A stretch of DNA of 5,064 bases from Actinomycetales bacterium (GTDB lineage Bacteria; Actinomycetota; Actinomycetes; Actinomycetales; Beutenbergiaceae), in the NCBI GenBank assembly GCA_016649925.1, contig JAENWO010000219.1, forward strand, positions 1 through 5,064, in the 5' to 3' direction. A model generated the notes under the pieces. It was not told the DNA's origin. It saw nothing but the letters and a program-made list of their open reading frames with translations, and did not search any database. The translations under genes were made by a program, and so were the position numbers. Shown one piece after another: positions 1-4,815 of this stretch (position 1 is its first letter; every line of letters begins with the position of its first letter).

Positions 1-73
1 CGGCCACACCGAGCCGGTCGAGGGCACGGGTGAGTGCGCCGTCGACCAGTGCCTCCACCCGCTCCTGCCACAC
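1..73 (-). CDS. N-terminal fragment of an unidentified protein (runs off the left edge)
   Basis: Reading the minus strand from a GTG at 73 gives VWQERVEALVDGALTRALDRLGVA with no stop up to the window edge. The composition (acidic/basic amphipathic helix, G/C-ending codons) looks like genuine coding sequence. The frame is closed by a TGA further upstream, inside the terminator hairpin, so the start must lie close by. I prefer 73 because a TACTCT hexamer ends exactly seven bases before it, which is the spacing of a leaderless actinobacterial start. A second GTG at 58 has AGGAG only three bases upstream, which is too close for a normal ribosome binding site, but it cannot be excluded. Only about 24 residues are visible and I recognise no family. 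It follows the 151-1260 gene on the same strand but is separated from it by a strong terminator, so it is probably its own transcription unit. Confidence 0.45.
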   Translation of the reverse strand, partial: MWQERVEALVDGALTRALDRLGVA

Positions 74-80
74 ACAGGAG

Positions 81-86
81 AGAGTA
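81..86 (-). promoter_or_regulatory. Candidate -10 box (TACTCT) for the left-edge gene
   Basis: On the minus strand the hexamer TACTCT fits the actinobacterial -10 pattern TANNNT and is followed after seven bases by the GTG proposed as the start at 73, so the transcript could begin at or next to the start codon. No TTGACA-like -35 is visible; with normal spacing it would fall inside the terminator stem. The box is part of the 9-mer CGTTACTCT, which occurs again upstream of the M23 peptidase. Confidence 0.35.
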
Positions 87-91
87 ACGAA

Positions 92-129
92 GAGGGCGGT
101 GCCGGTGATCGCTCACCGGCACCGCCCTC
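92..129 (-). terminator. Strong 17-bp hairpin terminator downstream of the surface-protein gene
   Basis: Bases 92-108 and 113-129 are perfectly complementary, giving a 17-bp GC-rich stem closed by the four-base loop TCGC. It begins 21 bases past the stop codon of the 151-1260 gene. In that gene's direction the stem is followed by a pyrimidine-rich tail (TTCGTTACTCTCTCCT) rather than a pure U run, which is usual in high-GC actinobacteria. The symmetric stem could also stop transcription coming from the left, but the other side has no U tract. Confidence 0.78.
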
Positions 130-150
130 AGCGGTGCGCCGTGCTACCAC

Positions 151-1260
151 TCAGACCGGCAGTCCGAGGTAGAAGTCGAACGTGGCCTGCTCGGCCGACG
201 GGCCGAGGATCTCGTAGGCCACCGCAGCCTCGTCGAACCAGAACATGCGGGTCTGGGTGCCGTCGTCGTAGTCGTAGCGCTGGCCGCGACCGTCCTCCCA
301 GACGTCACCGGTGTAGGTCGGCTCGCCGTACTGGGCGCGGGCCGTATCGGCGTAGGCACCGGCCTCTTCCTCGGTGTTGAAGGCCACCGCACGCATCGTG
401 ACCTCGTCGGTACCGTCGGAGAAGTTCGCCTGGTAGGCCTCCAGCGCGTCGGGGTGCTCCGAGATCACGTCCTGCCAACCGGCGGAGTCGATCACCCAGG
501 TGGTGCCGCTGTCGCTGCCGGTGACCGTCTGCACCTGGCCGTCGAGCGCCGCGAACAGGTCACCCCCGGCGACATCGGTCGGCTCGTCGGACGGAGGGTC
601 CGTGGTCGGCTCGTCCGTGGTCGGCTCGTCGCTCGGCGTAGAGCTGGGCTCCTGGGTGGCCGTCGTGCTGGTCGGCGCGGCCGTCGGGTCGCCGCCGCCG
701 TCGCCGAAGAGCTGGATGGCACCGAACACGAGCAGCGCGAGGAGTACGAGGCCACCCACTACCGCGCCGATGATGACGCCGGTGTTCTTCTTCGGGGCGC
801 CGGGGCCCGCGGGACCGCCGTAGCCCGGGCCACCGGGGCCCGCGGGACCGCCGTAGCCCGGGCCACCGTAGCCGCCTGCGGGGGGCTGCTGCCCGTAGCC
901 TCCAGCGGGAGCCGCGCCGTACCCGGGCTGCTGTGCGCCGTACCCGGCTGCCGGCGTTCCGCCGGCCTGTGGGTAACCGCCCTCCGGGACCGAGGCCTGG
1001 CCGTAGCCGCCCTGGGGGGCGGAGCCCTGCGGCTGGCCGTACCCGCCCTGGGGGGCGGAGCCCTGCGGCTGGCCGTACCCGCCCTGGGGGGCGGATGCCT
1101 GGCCGAAGCCCTGGGTCGGCTGGTCGCCATAGGTGGGTTGGTCGCCGTTGCCCTGCTGGTCGGCAACGGGCGTCTCGGGGGTGCTTGCGGGGTTCGGGCC
1201 CTCGCCACCGGAACCCGCTGCGGGCACCGAGTGGGGGTCCTGCGGTGGTGTCTGGCTCAT
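151..1260 (-). CDS. Gly/Pro/Gln/Tyr-rich single-pass membrane protein with extracytoplasmic C-terminal domain, unknown function
   Basis: 369 residues. Residues 1-155 are low complexity: Pro/Gln-rich to about 50, then GGYGQ-type repeats (SAPQGGYGQPQG at 57-90, GPGYGGPAGPG twice at 133-154). Two lysines (157-158) precede one hydrophobic segment at about 161-185. A Ser/Thr/Pro/Asp linker (191-230, DEPTT units) then leads to a 135-residue C-terminal domain (W255, W262, W321, W341) that I do not recognise. By the positive-inside rule the Gly/Tyr-rich tail is cytoplasmic and the C-terminal domain lies outside the membrane. The open frame continues upstream to 1614, but that part is antisense to a tRNA. 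The ATG at 1260 has a good ribosome binding site (AGGGAG, five bases before it), so I start there. Tails like this are common in actinobacterial membrane proteins and in some cases help polar or condensate-like localisation; any such role here is inference. It is monocistronic and ends at a strong terminator. Confidence 0.9.
   Translation of the reverse strand: MSQTPPQDPHSVPAAGSGGEGPNPASTPETPVADQQGNGDQPTYGDQPTQGFGQASAPQGGYGQPQGSAPQGGYGQPQGSAPQGGYGQASVPEGGYPQAGGTPAAGYGAQQPGYGAAPAGGYGQQPPAGGYGGPGYGGPAGPGGPGYGGPAGPGAPKKNTGVIIGAVVGGLVLLALLVFGAIQLFGDGGGDPTAAPTSTTATQEPSSTPSDEPTTDEPTTDPPSDEPTDVAGGDLFAALDGQVQTVTGSDSGTTWVIDSAGWQDVISEHPDALEAYQANFSDGTDEVTMRAVAFNTEEEAGAYADTARAQYGEPTYTGDVWEDGRGQRYDYDDGTQTRMFWFDEAAVAYEILGPSAEQATFDFYLGLPV
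601..630. repeat. Two perfect 15-bp tandem repeats encoding DEPTT units
   Basis: CGTGGTCGGCTCGTC at 601-615 is repeated exactly at 616-630. It lies in the extracytoplasmic Ser/Thr/Pro/Asp linker of the 151-1260 protein. The unit is a multiple of three, so copy-number change would alter only linker length. A degenerate further unit flanks it. Confidence 0.85.
801..866. repeat. Perfect 33-bp tandem duplication in the Gly/Pro-rich segment
   Basis: Bases 801-833 and 834-866 are identical. On the minus strand they encode two copies of GPGYGGPAGPG just before the KK and transmembrane segment. Identity at every base, synonymous positions included, points to a recent duplication rather than convergence of a low-complexity protein. 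Confidence 0.88.
1009..1095. repeat. 36-bp tandem repeat, two perfect copies plus a 15-bp partial third
   Basis: Bases 1009-1044 and 1045-1080 are identical and the first 15 bases of the unit recur at 1081-1095. The unit encodes the 12-residue SAPQGGYGQPQG motif of the cytoplasmic tail of the 151-1260 protein. Related degenerate copies lie on both sides. Exact nucleotide identity indicates recent slippage or unequal exchange. Confidence 0.88.
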
Positions 1261-1312
1261 GTCAACTCCCTGCTTGCTGTCCGTAGTGCTCTCGTTCGGA
1301 AGGGCGCGGCCC

Positions 1313-1337
1313 AGCGTAGAGGCAGACCTCGCGAGGT
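1313..1337 (-). promoter_or_regulatory. Candidate promoter and 12-bp palindromic operator for the surface-protein gene
   Basis: On the minus strand TACGCT (1318-1313) fits TANNNT and would start transcription about 45 bases before the ATG at 1260, leaving room for the visible ribosome binding site. Immediately upstream, in the -35/-10 spacer region, is the perfect 12-bp palindrome ACCTCGCGAGGT (1326-1337). A dimeric repressor bound there would block polymerase. Both calls rest on short motifs only, and no good -35 is visible. Confidence 0.3.
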
Positions 1338-1393
1338 GCACCCACCGTTCATGGGCAGAACTCCCCGGTGCGATCGTGCCCGCTCCGTGCTGG

Positions 1394-1399
1394 TAGGCT
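1394..1399 (+). promoter_or_regulatory. Candidate -10 box for the tRNA-Arg gene
   Basis: TAGGCT fits TANNNT and ends 16 bases before the mature tRNA 5' end, which would leave a leader of roughly ten bases for RNase P to remove. No convincing -35 lies 16-19 bases upstream. Confidence 0.35.
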
Positions 1400-1415
1400 C
1401 GCGCAGCGGCGAAAC

Positions 1416-1488
1416 GCCCCTGTAGCTCAGTGGATAGAGCGTCTGCCTCCGGAGCAGAAGGTCGCTGGTTCGAATCCAGTCGGGGGCA
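1416..1488 (+). tRNA. tRNA-Arg, anticodon CCG (reads CGG)
   Basis: A full cloverleaf folds by eye. The acceptor stem is GCCCCTG (1416-1422) with CGGGGGC (1481-1487), including one T-G wobble. The D stem is GCTC/GAGC (1425-1428 with 1437-1440). The anticodon stem is TCTGC/GCAGA (1442-1446 with 1454-1458) around loop CTCCGGA with anticodon CCG at 1449-1451. The T arm is GCTGG/CCAGT (1464-1468 with 1476-1480) around TTCGAAT. The discriminator base is A1488. The CCA end is not encoded (CA follows) and must be added enzymatically. The tRNA lies 58 bases upstream of the aldose epimerase on the same strand with no clear terminator between them, so read-through is possible. Confidence 0.97.
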
Positions 1489-1533
1489 CATCTTTGCCCG
1501 ATCCGGACCCCACCCGAAAGCCCCGCCGCTCGG

Positions 1534-1539
1534 TAGGGT
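1534..1539 (+). promoter_or_regulatory. Candidate -10 box giving a leaderless epimerase transcript
   Basis: TAGGGT fits TANNNT and is followed by exactly seven bases and then the GTG at 1547. Transcription would start at or one base before the start codon, which is the classic actinobacterial leaderless arrangement. Part of the same stretch (AGGG) could instead act as a weak ribosome binding site on a longer transcript from the tRNA promoter. No -35 is evident. Confidence 0.42.
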
Positions 1540-1546
1540 GAAGATC

Positions 1547-2461
1547 GTGAGCACCCCTTCCCCCTCCGGCCGCCAGTTCGAGATCCGCCTGGGCGACGCC
1601 GCCGCCGTCGTCACCGAGGTCGGGGCGTCGCTGCGGTCCTACCGCGTCGGTGACCGCGACGTCATCGTCGGCTTCGGCGCCGACGAGCTGCCCCCCGCCT
1701 CCAACGGCGCCGTCCTGCTGCCCTGGCCGAACCGCATCCGGGACGGTGAGTACACCTGGGACGGCGAGGACCTGCACCTGCCCCTCACCGAGCCGGAGCG
1801 CAGCACTGCGATCCACGGCCTGGTGTGCTGGCAGCGGTGGGGCGTCGTCGAGCAGTCGGCGTCCGCCGTCGTGCTGGCCGTCGAACCGCCGGCCACACCG
1901 GGTTACCCGTTCCAGATCTCGGCCCGGATCCGGTATGCACTCCTCGACCACGGGCTCACCGTCGAGGTCACCACGAGGAACATCGGCGCGGTGGACGCGC
2001 CCTACGGCGTCGGCTTCCACCCGTGGCTCTCGCCGGGCGCGGGTTCCCTCGACGACTGCGAGCTGCAGCTGGACGCCACGGCGTGGATCCCCACCGACGA
2101 CCGGCTGCTGCCCACCGGCATCGCGGACCTTCCCGACGAGTTCGACTTCCGTGCCGGGCGCCGGCTCGGCCGCACCGCCCTGGACGACGCGTTCGTCGGT
2201 GCGACCTTCGACGACGAGGGCCTGTCCTGGTTGCGGTTGCGCGGAACGGACGGTCGGACGGCGGCGGTGTGGATGGACGGCTCGCTCACCTGCTGGCAGG
2301 TGTGCACCGGCGACGAGGTGGCGGCGGTCGCTGCCCAGCGCACCGGTCTGGCCGCGGAGCCGATGACGTGCGTGGCCGACGCCTTCCGCACCGGCGACCG
2401 GCTGATCCGGCTGCACCCGGGCGACGAGCAGACGGTGCGGTGGGGGCTCGGACTGTACTGA
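1547..2461 (+). CDS. Aldose 1-epimerase (mutarotase), GalM/YihR-like family
   Basis: 304 residues, the usual length for the short bacterial members of this beta-sandwich family, which interconvert alpha and beta anomers of free sugars in the cytoplasm. Family landmarks are in order: LPWPNRI (58-64) with the sugar-binding Asn-Arg, IHGL with His90, GVGFHPW with His158 (expected catalytic acid), LDDAFV with Asp214 (substrate contact), and AAEPMTC with Glu271 (expected catalytic base). All core residues are present, so it should be active; which sugar it prefers cannot be told. The frame stays open upstream to about 1430, but that part overlaps the tRNA, so the start must be later. I choose the GTG at 1547, with a TAGGGT -10 box seven bases before it; another GTG at 1538 is possible but poorly placed. 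The resemblance to the YihR-type subgroup is from memory. The gene ends 13 bases from the convergent M23 peptidase gene. Confidence 0.93.
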   Translation: MSTPSPSGRQFEIRLGDAAAVVTEVGASLRSYRVGDRDVIVGFGADELPPASNGAVLLPWPNRIRDGEYTWDGEDLHLPLTEPERSTAIHGLVCWQRWGVVEQSASAVVLAVEPPATPGYPFQISARIRYALLDHGLTVEVTTRNIGAVDAPYGVGFHPWLSPGAGSLDDCELQLDATAWIPTDDRLLPTGIADLPDEFDFRAGRRLGRTALDDAFVGATFDDEGLSWLRLRGTDGRTAAVWMDGSLTCWQVCTGDEVAAVAAQRTGLAAEPMTCVADAFRTGDRLIRLHPGDEQTVRWGLGLY

Positions 2462-2473
2462 GCGGCGAGACTT

Positions 2474-2495
2474 CTCAGCCTGCGGCGCAGGCGAG
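2474..2495. terminator. Possible hairpin at the junction of two convergent genes
   Basis: GCCTGC-GGC-GCAGGC (2478-2492) forms a perfect 6-bp stem with a three-base loop. It extends by three more pairs across a bulged A (CTC 2474-2476 with GAG 2493-2495). It sits at the 3' end of the peptidase coding region and just after the epimerase stop. Neither side has a U tract, so termination function is uncertain. It is the only hairpin noticed near this junction. Confidence 0.3.
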
Positions 2496-3506
2496 GTTCT
2501 CCGCGGTCAGCGGGGCAGCGTCGTTGTTCGCGAGCCAGGCGACCGGGTCCACCGTGGTGAGCTTCTCGTCGACGTGCACCTCGAGGTGCAGGTGCGGGCC
2601 GGTGGAGTTGCCGTAGGAACCGACGTCGCCGATGACGTCGCCCGCGGAGACCTGGTCGCCCTCGGTGACGTAGACACCGTTCGGGTACATGTGGATGTAC
2701 CAGGTCCACACAGGCGCACCGTCGATGGTGTGCTTGATGACGACGAGCATGCCGCTGCGGCCATCTTTGCCAGGACCGGCGTAGGTGACGATGCCGTCCG
2801 CGACCGCGTGGATCGGTGTGCCGGCACGAGCGGCGAGGTCGACTCCGGTGTGCTCGGAGTAGGCCCCGTAGATCGGGTGGATCCGGTAGCCGTAGGGCGA
2901 CGTGACCCGGTCGGAGCCCGCAGCGAGAGGCTGGACCAGCTCGATCGGCGTGGTCGAGGTCTCAGCCGCTACCACGCCGTTCGCCTCGTACGCCAGCGTT
3001 CCGCAGGTCAGCGCCTCGCGGTCGCCCACACTGCGGCTCGCGTTCACGAGCGCTCGCGAGGTGGCAAGGGGGTCGGCGGTGAGCGCGGTCGCGGTGTCCG
3101 TGCCCGCCATCGTCGCTGCGCCGGCGAGCACGTCGAGCGCGCTGACAGTGGCGAGGTTGACGGACTGGGACTGCTCCGCCGCCGACTCCGGCAGTGCCGC
3201 ACCGGTCAGGGGGACGACGGTGGTGACGATCGCGAGCGTGCCCAGCAGGGCGAGCCGGGGCACCCACTGGTGCCGACTGGCCCTTGGCTTGACCGCGCGC
3301 GACGCGTCGTGGTTGACCGGCGCGCTGCGCTCGCGGGTGACGGAGGTCGCGACCTCGCGCCTCGAGGGGCTCTGTGCACCCTCGGGGGCGGCGGACCTCC
3401 GCTGACGACCGAGGACGGCGGAACGCGCCTGCGACGCCTGCGCCTGCTCACGCAGCTGCCGACGGGTGACGGGTGCGTCAGCGGACACTGCACGCTGAGA
3501 ACTCAC
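2475..3506 (-). CDS. Membrane-anchored M23 (LytM/lysostaphin-type) metallopeptidase, probable peptidoglycan hydrolase
   Basis: 343 residues. Residues 1-80 are hydrophilic, Arg-, Ser- and Gln-rich and probably cytoplasmic. One hydrophobic segment (about 83-104, followed by AALPESAA) acts as anchor or signal. An Ala/Thr-rich spacer (105-195) precedes the M23 domain (about 197-325). All zinc-site motifs are intact: HTGVD (His219, Asp223), WYIHM (His272) and GPHLHLEV (His305, His307). Zn would be held by His219, Asp223 and His307, with His272 and His305 catalytic. An active endopeptidase cutting peptidoglycan cross-links outside the membrane is therefore expected. Cys168 and Cys340, one on each side of the domain, are the only cysteines and could form a disulfide clamp. 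The start is GTG with GGAGG four bases upstream. The leader carries three 11-bp repeats suggestive of control by an OmpR-type regulator such as MtrA, which controls peptidoglycan hydrolase genes in other actinobacteria. Substrate bond and regulation are inference. Confidence 0.93.
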   Translation of the reverse strand: MSSQRAVSADAPVTRRQLREQAQASQARSAVLGRQRRSAAPEGAQSPSRREVATSVTRERSAPVNHDASRAVKPRASRHQWVPRLALLGTLAIVTTVVPLTGAALPESAAEQSQSVNLATVSALDVLAGAATMAGTDTATALTADPLATSRALVNASRSVGDREALTCGTLAYEANGVVAAETSTTPIELVQPLAAGSDRVTSPYGYRIHPIYGAYSEHTGVDLAARAGTPIHAVADGIVTYAGPGKDGRSGMLVVIKHTIDGAPVWTWYIHMYPNGVYVTEGDQVSAGDVIGDVGSYGNSTGPHLHLEVHVDEKLTTVDPVAWLANNDAAPLTAENLACAAG

Positions 3507-3561
3507 ACGACCTCCGGAGGAACAGAAACGGGAACACAGCGCGACTCGACAAGGACAACTT

Positions 3562-3587
3562 GCCGGGGAAGATCCGGCGTCACGCCG
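3562..3587 (-). other. Mutually exclusive hairpins in the peptidase leader
   Basis: Two short stems share bases: GCCGG (3562-3566) with CCGGC (3574-3578), and CGGCG (3575-3579) with CGCCG (3583-3587). Both could form in the leader RNA but not together. Five-pair stems are common by chance in such GC-rich DNA, so this is only noted. I looked for a c-di-AMP (ydaO-type) riboswitch, known upstream of some actinobacterial wall hydrolases, and did not see its conserved blocks. Confidence 0.18.
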
Positions 3588-3610
3588 TCATCGGATGACC
3601 GTGCGCGCCG

Positions 3611-3643
3611 AACGAATAACGAACGAATAACGAAAGAGTAACG
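3611..3643 (-). promoter_or_regulatory. Three tandem 11-bp repeats upstream of the M23 peptidase; candidate MtrA-like operator
   Basis: On the plus strand AACGAATAACG occurs perfectly at 3611-3621 and 3622-3632, followed by the related AAAGAGTAACG at 3633-3643. Read toward the peptidase, the minus strand shows GTTAC-N6-GTTAT-N6-GTTAT with an exact 11-bp period, one helical turn. That layout is typical of head-to-tail binding of an OmpR-family response regulator. MtrA sites in actinobacteria are built of GTTAC-like direct repeats and MtrA controls M23 and NlpC-type hydrolases, so MtrA is the best candidate; GlnR boxes look similar. The most upstream repeat contains TACTCT (3640-3635), a possible -10. 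The repeats are AT-rich islands in very GC-rich DNA, which argues against chance. Confidence 0.55.
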
Positions 3644-3670
3644 GACGATCCGCGGCAAGGTCCACCTCGT

Positions 3671-3684
3671 GTGGGCAAACCCAC
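3671..3684 (-). terminator. Weak hairpin after the complete CNNM gene
   Basis: GTGGG-CAAA-CCCAC forms a 5-bp stem with a four-base loop starting seven bases past the stop codon of the 3691-4815 gene. There is no U tract on the minus strand after it. It may be a weak terminator or nothing; if it fails, the CNNM pair would read through into the peptidase leader. Confidence 0.22.
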
Positions 3685-3690
3685 CCGATC

Positions 3691-4815
3691 TCACCGCTGC
3701 TGCGCCCGCTGCATCGAGTCCCGCACCTCGCCCACGAGCTCTTCCAGGATGTCCTCGAGGAAGACGACGCCGGCACCGTTGTCGGCGGGCTCGGTCGCCG
3801 CCTGTGGCGCCGCACCCGTCGCTACGGCCTGCCCCTGCCCCTGCCCCGGACCCGGCGCCGGCTCGTCGACGACGCGTGCCAGGTGCGCGCCGGTGCGCTG
3901 CATCGCCGCGAGGACGTCCTCGATCTCGTCCCCGGCGCGGGTAACGGCCAGCGGCCGGATCCGCCAGGACTCGACGGGTGCGGCCCTCTGCTCGAGCGTC
4001 TCGGCGTAGAGGACGTCCTTGATGTGCAGGTAGCCGAGGATCGAGCCGTCGTCGTCGCTGACCGGGAAACGCGAGAAGCCGGTCCGGGCGACGGCGTGCT
4101 CGACGTCGTCCGGCGTGCAGCTGCGCGAGAGGACGGTCAGGGCGTCGAGGCCCACCATGACGCTGCCGGCGGTCGCCTCGGAGAACTCGATGGCACCGCT
4201 GAGCAGCCCAAGCTCGTCGTCGAGCAGGCCCTCCGCCTGCGAACGCTGCACGATCGAGGCGACCTCCTCGGCCGTGAACGTGGAGCTGACCTCGTCCCTG
4301 GACTCGACGCCGACGAGGTGCAGCATGACGTTCGCCGTCCAGTTCAGCGCCCGGATGATCGGGGAGAGGACGCGAGACAGCCAGACGAGCGGCGGACCGA
4401 ACCACAGGGCCGCACGCTCGGGGGCGGCGACGGCGAGGTTCTTGGGCACCATCTCCCCCACCACCACGTGCAGGTACACGACGATCGCGAGGGCGACGGT
4501 GAAGCCCACGGCGTGCGAGGCCTGCGCCGGCAGCCCGAGGGAGACCATCGGCCCCTCGACCAGGCGGGCGATCGCCGGCTCGGCCACCGCGCCGATCCCG
4601 GTGGAGCAGATGGTGATGCCGAGCTGCGCGCACGCCAGCATGAGGGAGACGTGCTCCATCGCCCAGAGCACGGTCTTCGCCGCACGGGAGCCCTCCTCGG
4701 CGAGCGGTTCCATCTGGGCCCGCCGTGCCGACATGATCGCGAACTCGGCCCCGACGAAGAAGGCGTTCCCCACGAGCAGGAACAGGCCGAGGAGCAGGGC
4801 GGCGCCGGCGCTCAC
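3691..4815 (-). CDS. CNNM/DUF21-CBS membrane protein (CorC/'hemolysin' family), short form without CorC/HlyC domain
   Basis: 374 residues. Residues 1-175 form the DUF21/CNNM transmembrane domain, with hydrophobic stretches near 3-28, 57-82 and 100-120 and the family signatures AEFAIMSARR (23-32) and VVGEMVPKNLAVA (118-130). A CBS pair follows (about 215-275 and 280-362) with SRFPVSDDDGSILGYLHIKDVL and FLEDILEELVGEV. Family members are linked to Mg2+/Co2+ transport or efflux; the older 'hemolysin' label is not supported. The second CBS repeat is odd: where the family usually has a short VVDEYGGTAG turn, this protein has VVDEP followed by a Pro/Gly/Gln/Ala-rich insert of about 30 residues (319-348). 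It ends soon after CBS2, lacking the C-terminal CorC/HlyC domain that its upstream partner keeps. The GTG start overlaps the partner's stop (GTGA), so the two are translationally coupled and may work as a heteromer (inference). Confidence 0.93.
   Translation of the reverse strand: MSAGAALLLGLFLLVGNAFFVGAEFAIMSARRAQMEPLAEEGSRAAKTVLWAMEHVSLMLACAQLGITICSTGIGAVAEPAIARLVEGPMVSLGLPAQASHAVGFTVALAIVVYLHVVVGEMVPKNLAVAAPERAALWFGPPLVWLSRVLSPIIRALNWTANVMLHLVGVESRDEVSSTFTAEEVASIVQRSQAEGLLDDELGLLSGAIEFSEATAGSVMVGLDALTVLSRSCTPDDVEHAVARTGFSRFPVSDDDGSILGYLHIKDVLYAETLEQRAAPVESWRIRPLAVTRAGDEIEDVLAAMQRTGAHLARVVDEPAPGPGQGQGQAVATGAAPQAATEPADNGAGVVFLEDILEELVGEVRDSMQRAQQR
3828..3845. repeat. Three CCTGCC hexamers encoding GQGQGQ within a CBS-domain insert
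   Basis: CCTGCC is repeated three times in tandem and encodes the GQGQGQ stretch of the insert in CBS2 of the CNNM protein. The unit keeps the reading frame, so slippage would change only loop length. Confidence 0.7.

Noticed and set aside
1..33. 3' end of a plus-strand gene ending at the TGA at 31-33
   Set aside because: The ten visible residues (RPHRAGRGHG) look like a shadow frame, while the minus strand gives a well-composed N-terminus with a correctly spaced -10 box.
1009..1095. CRISPR-like array
   Set aside because: The 36-bp units are directly adjacent without spacers and lie in frame inside a coding region; they are a protein-coding tandem repeat.
454..1425. 323-residue open frame on the plus strand
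   Set aside because: It is a shadow of the minus-strand surface-protein gene, made of Arg/Gly/Ala/Val runs with no domain; its apparent repeats mirror the real gene's repeats, and it runs into the tRNA.
1416..1490. Phage or island attachment site at the tRNA-Arg 3' end
   Set aside because: tRNA 3' ends often serve as att sites, but no integrase and no repeat of the tRNA 3' end are seen in the window and the neighbours look like core genes.
1261..1614. Upstream extension of the surface-protein frame to a 487-residue protein
   Set aside because: The added stretch is antisense to the tRNA-Arg gene and the start of the epimerase. The ATG at 1260 has a proper ribosome binding site and begins a typical low-complexity tail.
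1427..2416. 329-residue minus-strand frame opposite the epimerase
   Set aside because: The opposite strand encodes a complete GalM-family enzyme with all catalytic residues. This frame has low-complexity, Arg/Gly-rich composition and no ribosome binding site.
3507..3690. c-di-AMP (ydaO-type) riboswitch in the peptidase leader
   Set aside because: This class precedes some actinobacterial wall hydrolase genes, so I looked for it, but the conserved GGGGAACC-like blocks and multi-stem layout are not visible. A covariance-model scan would settle it.
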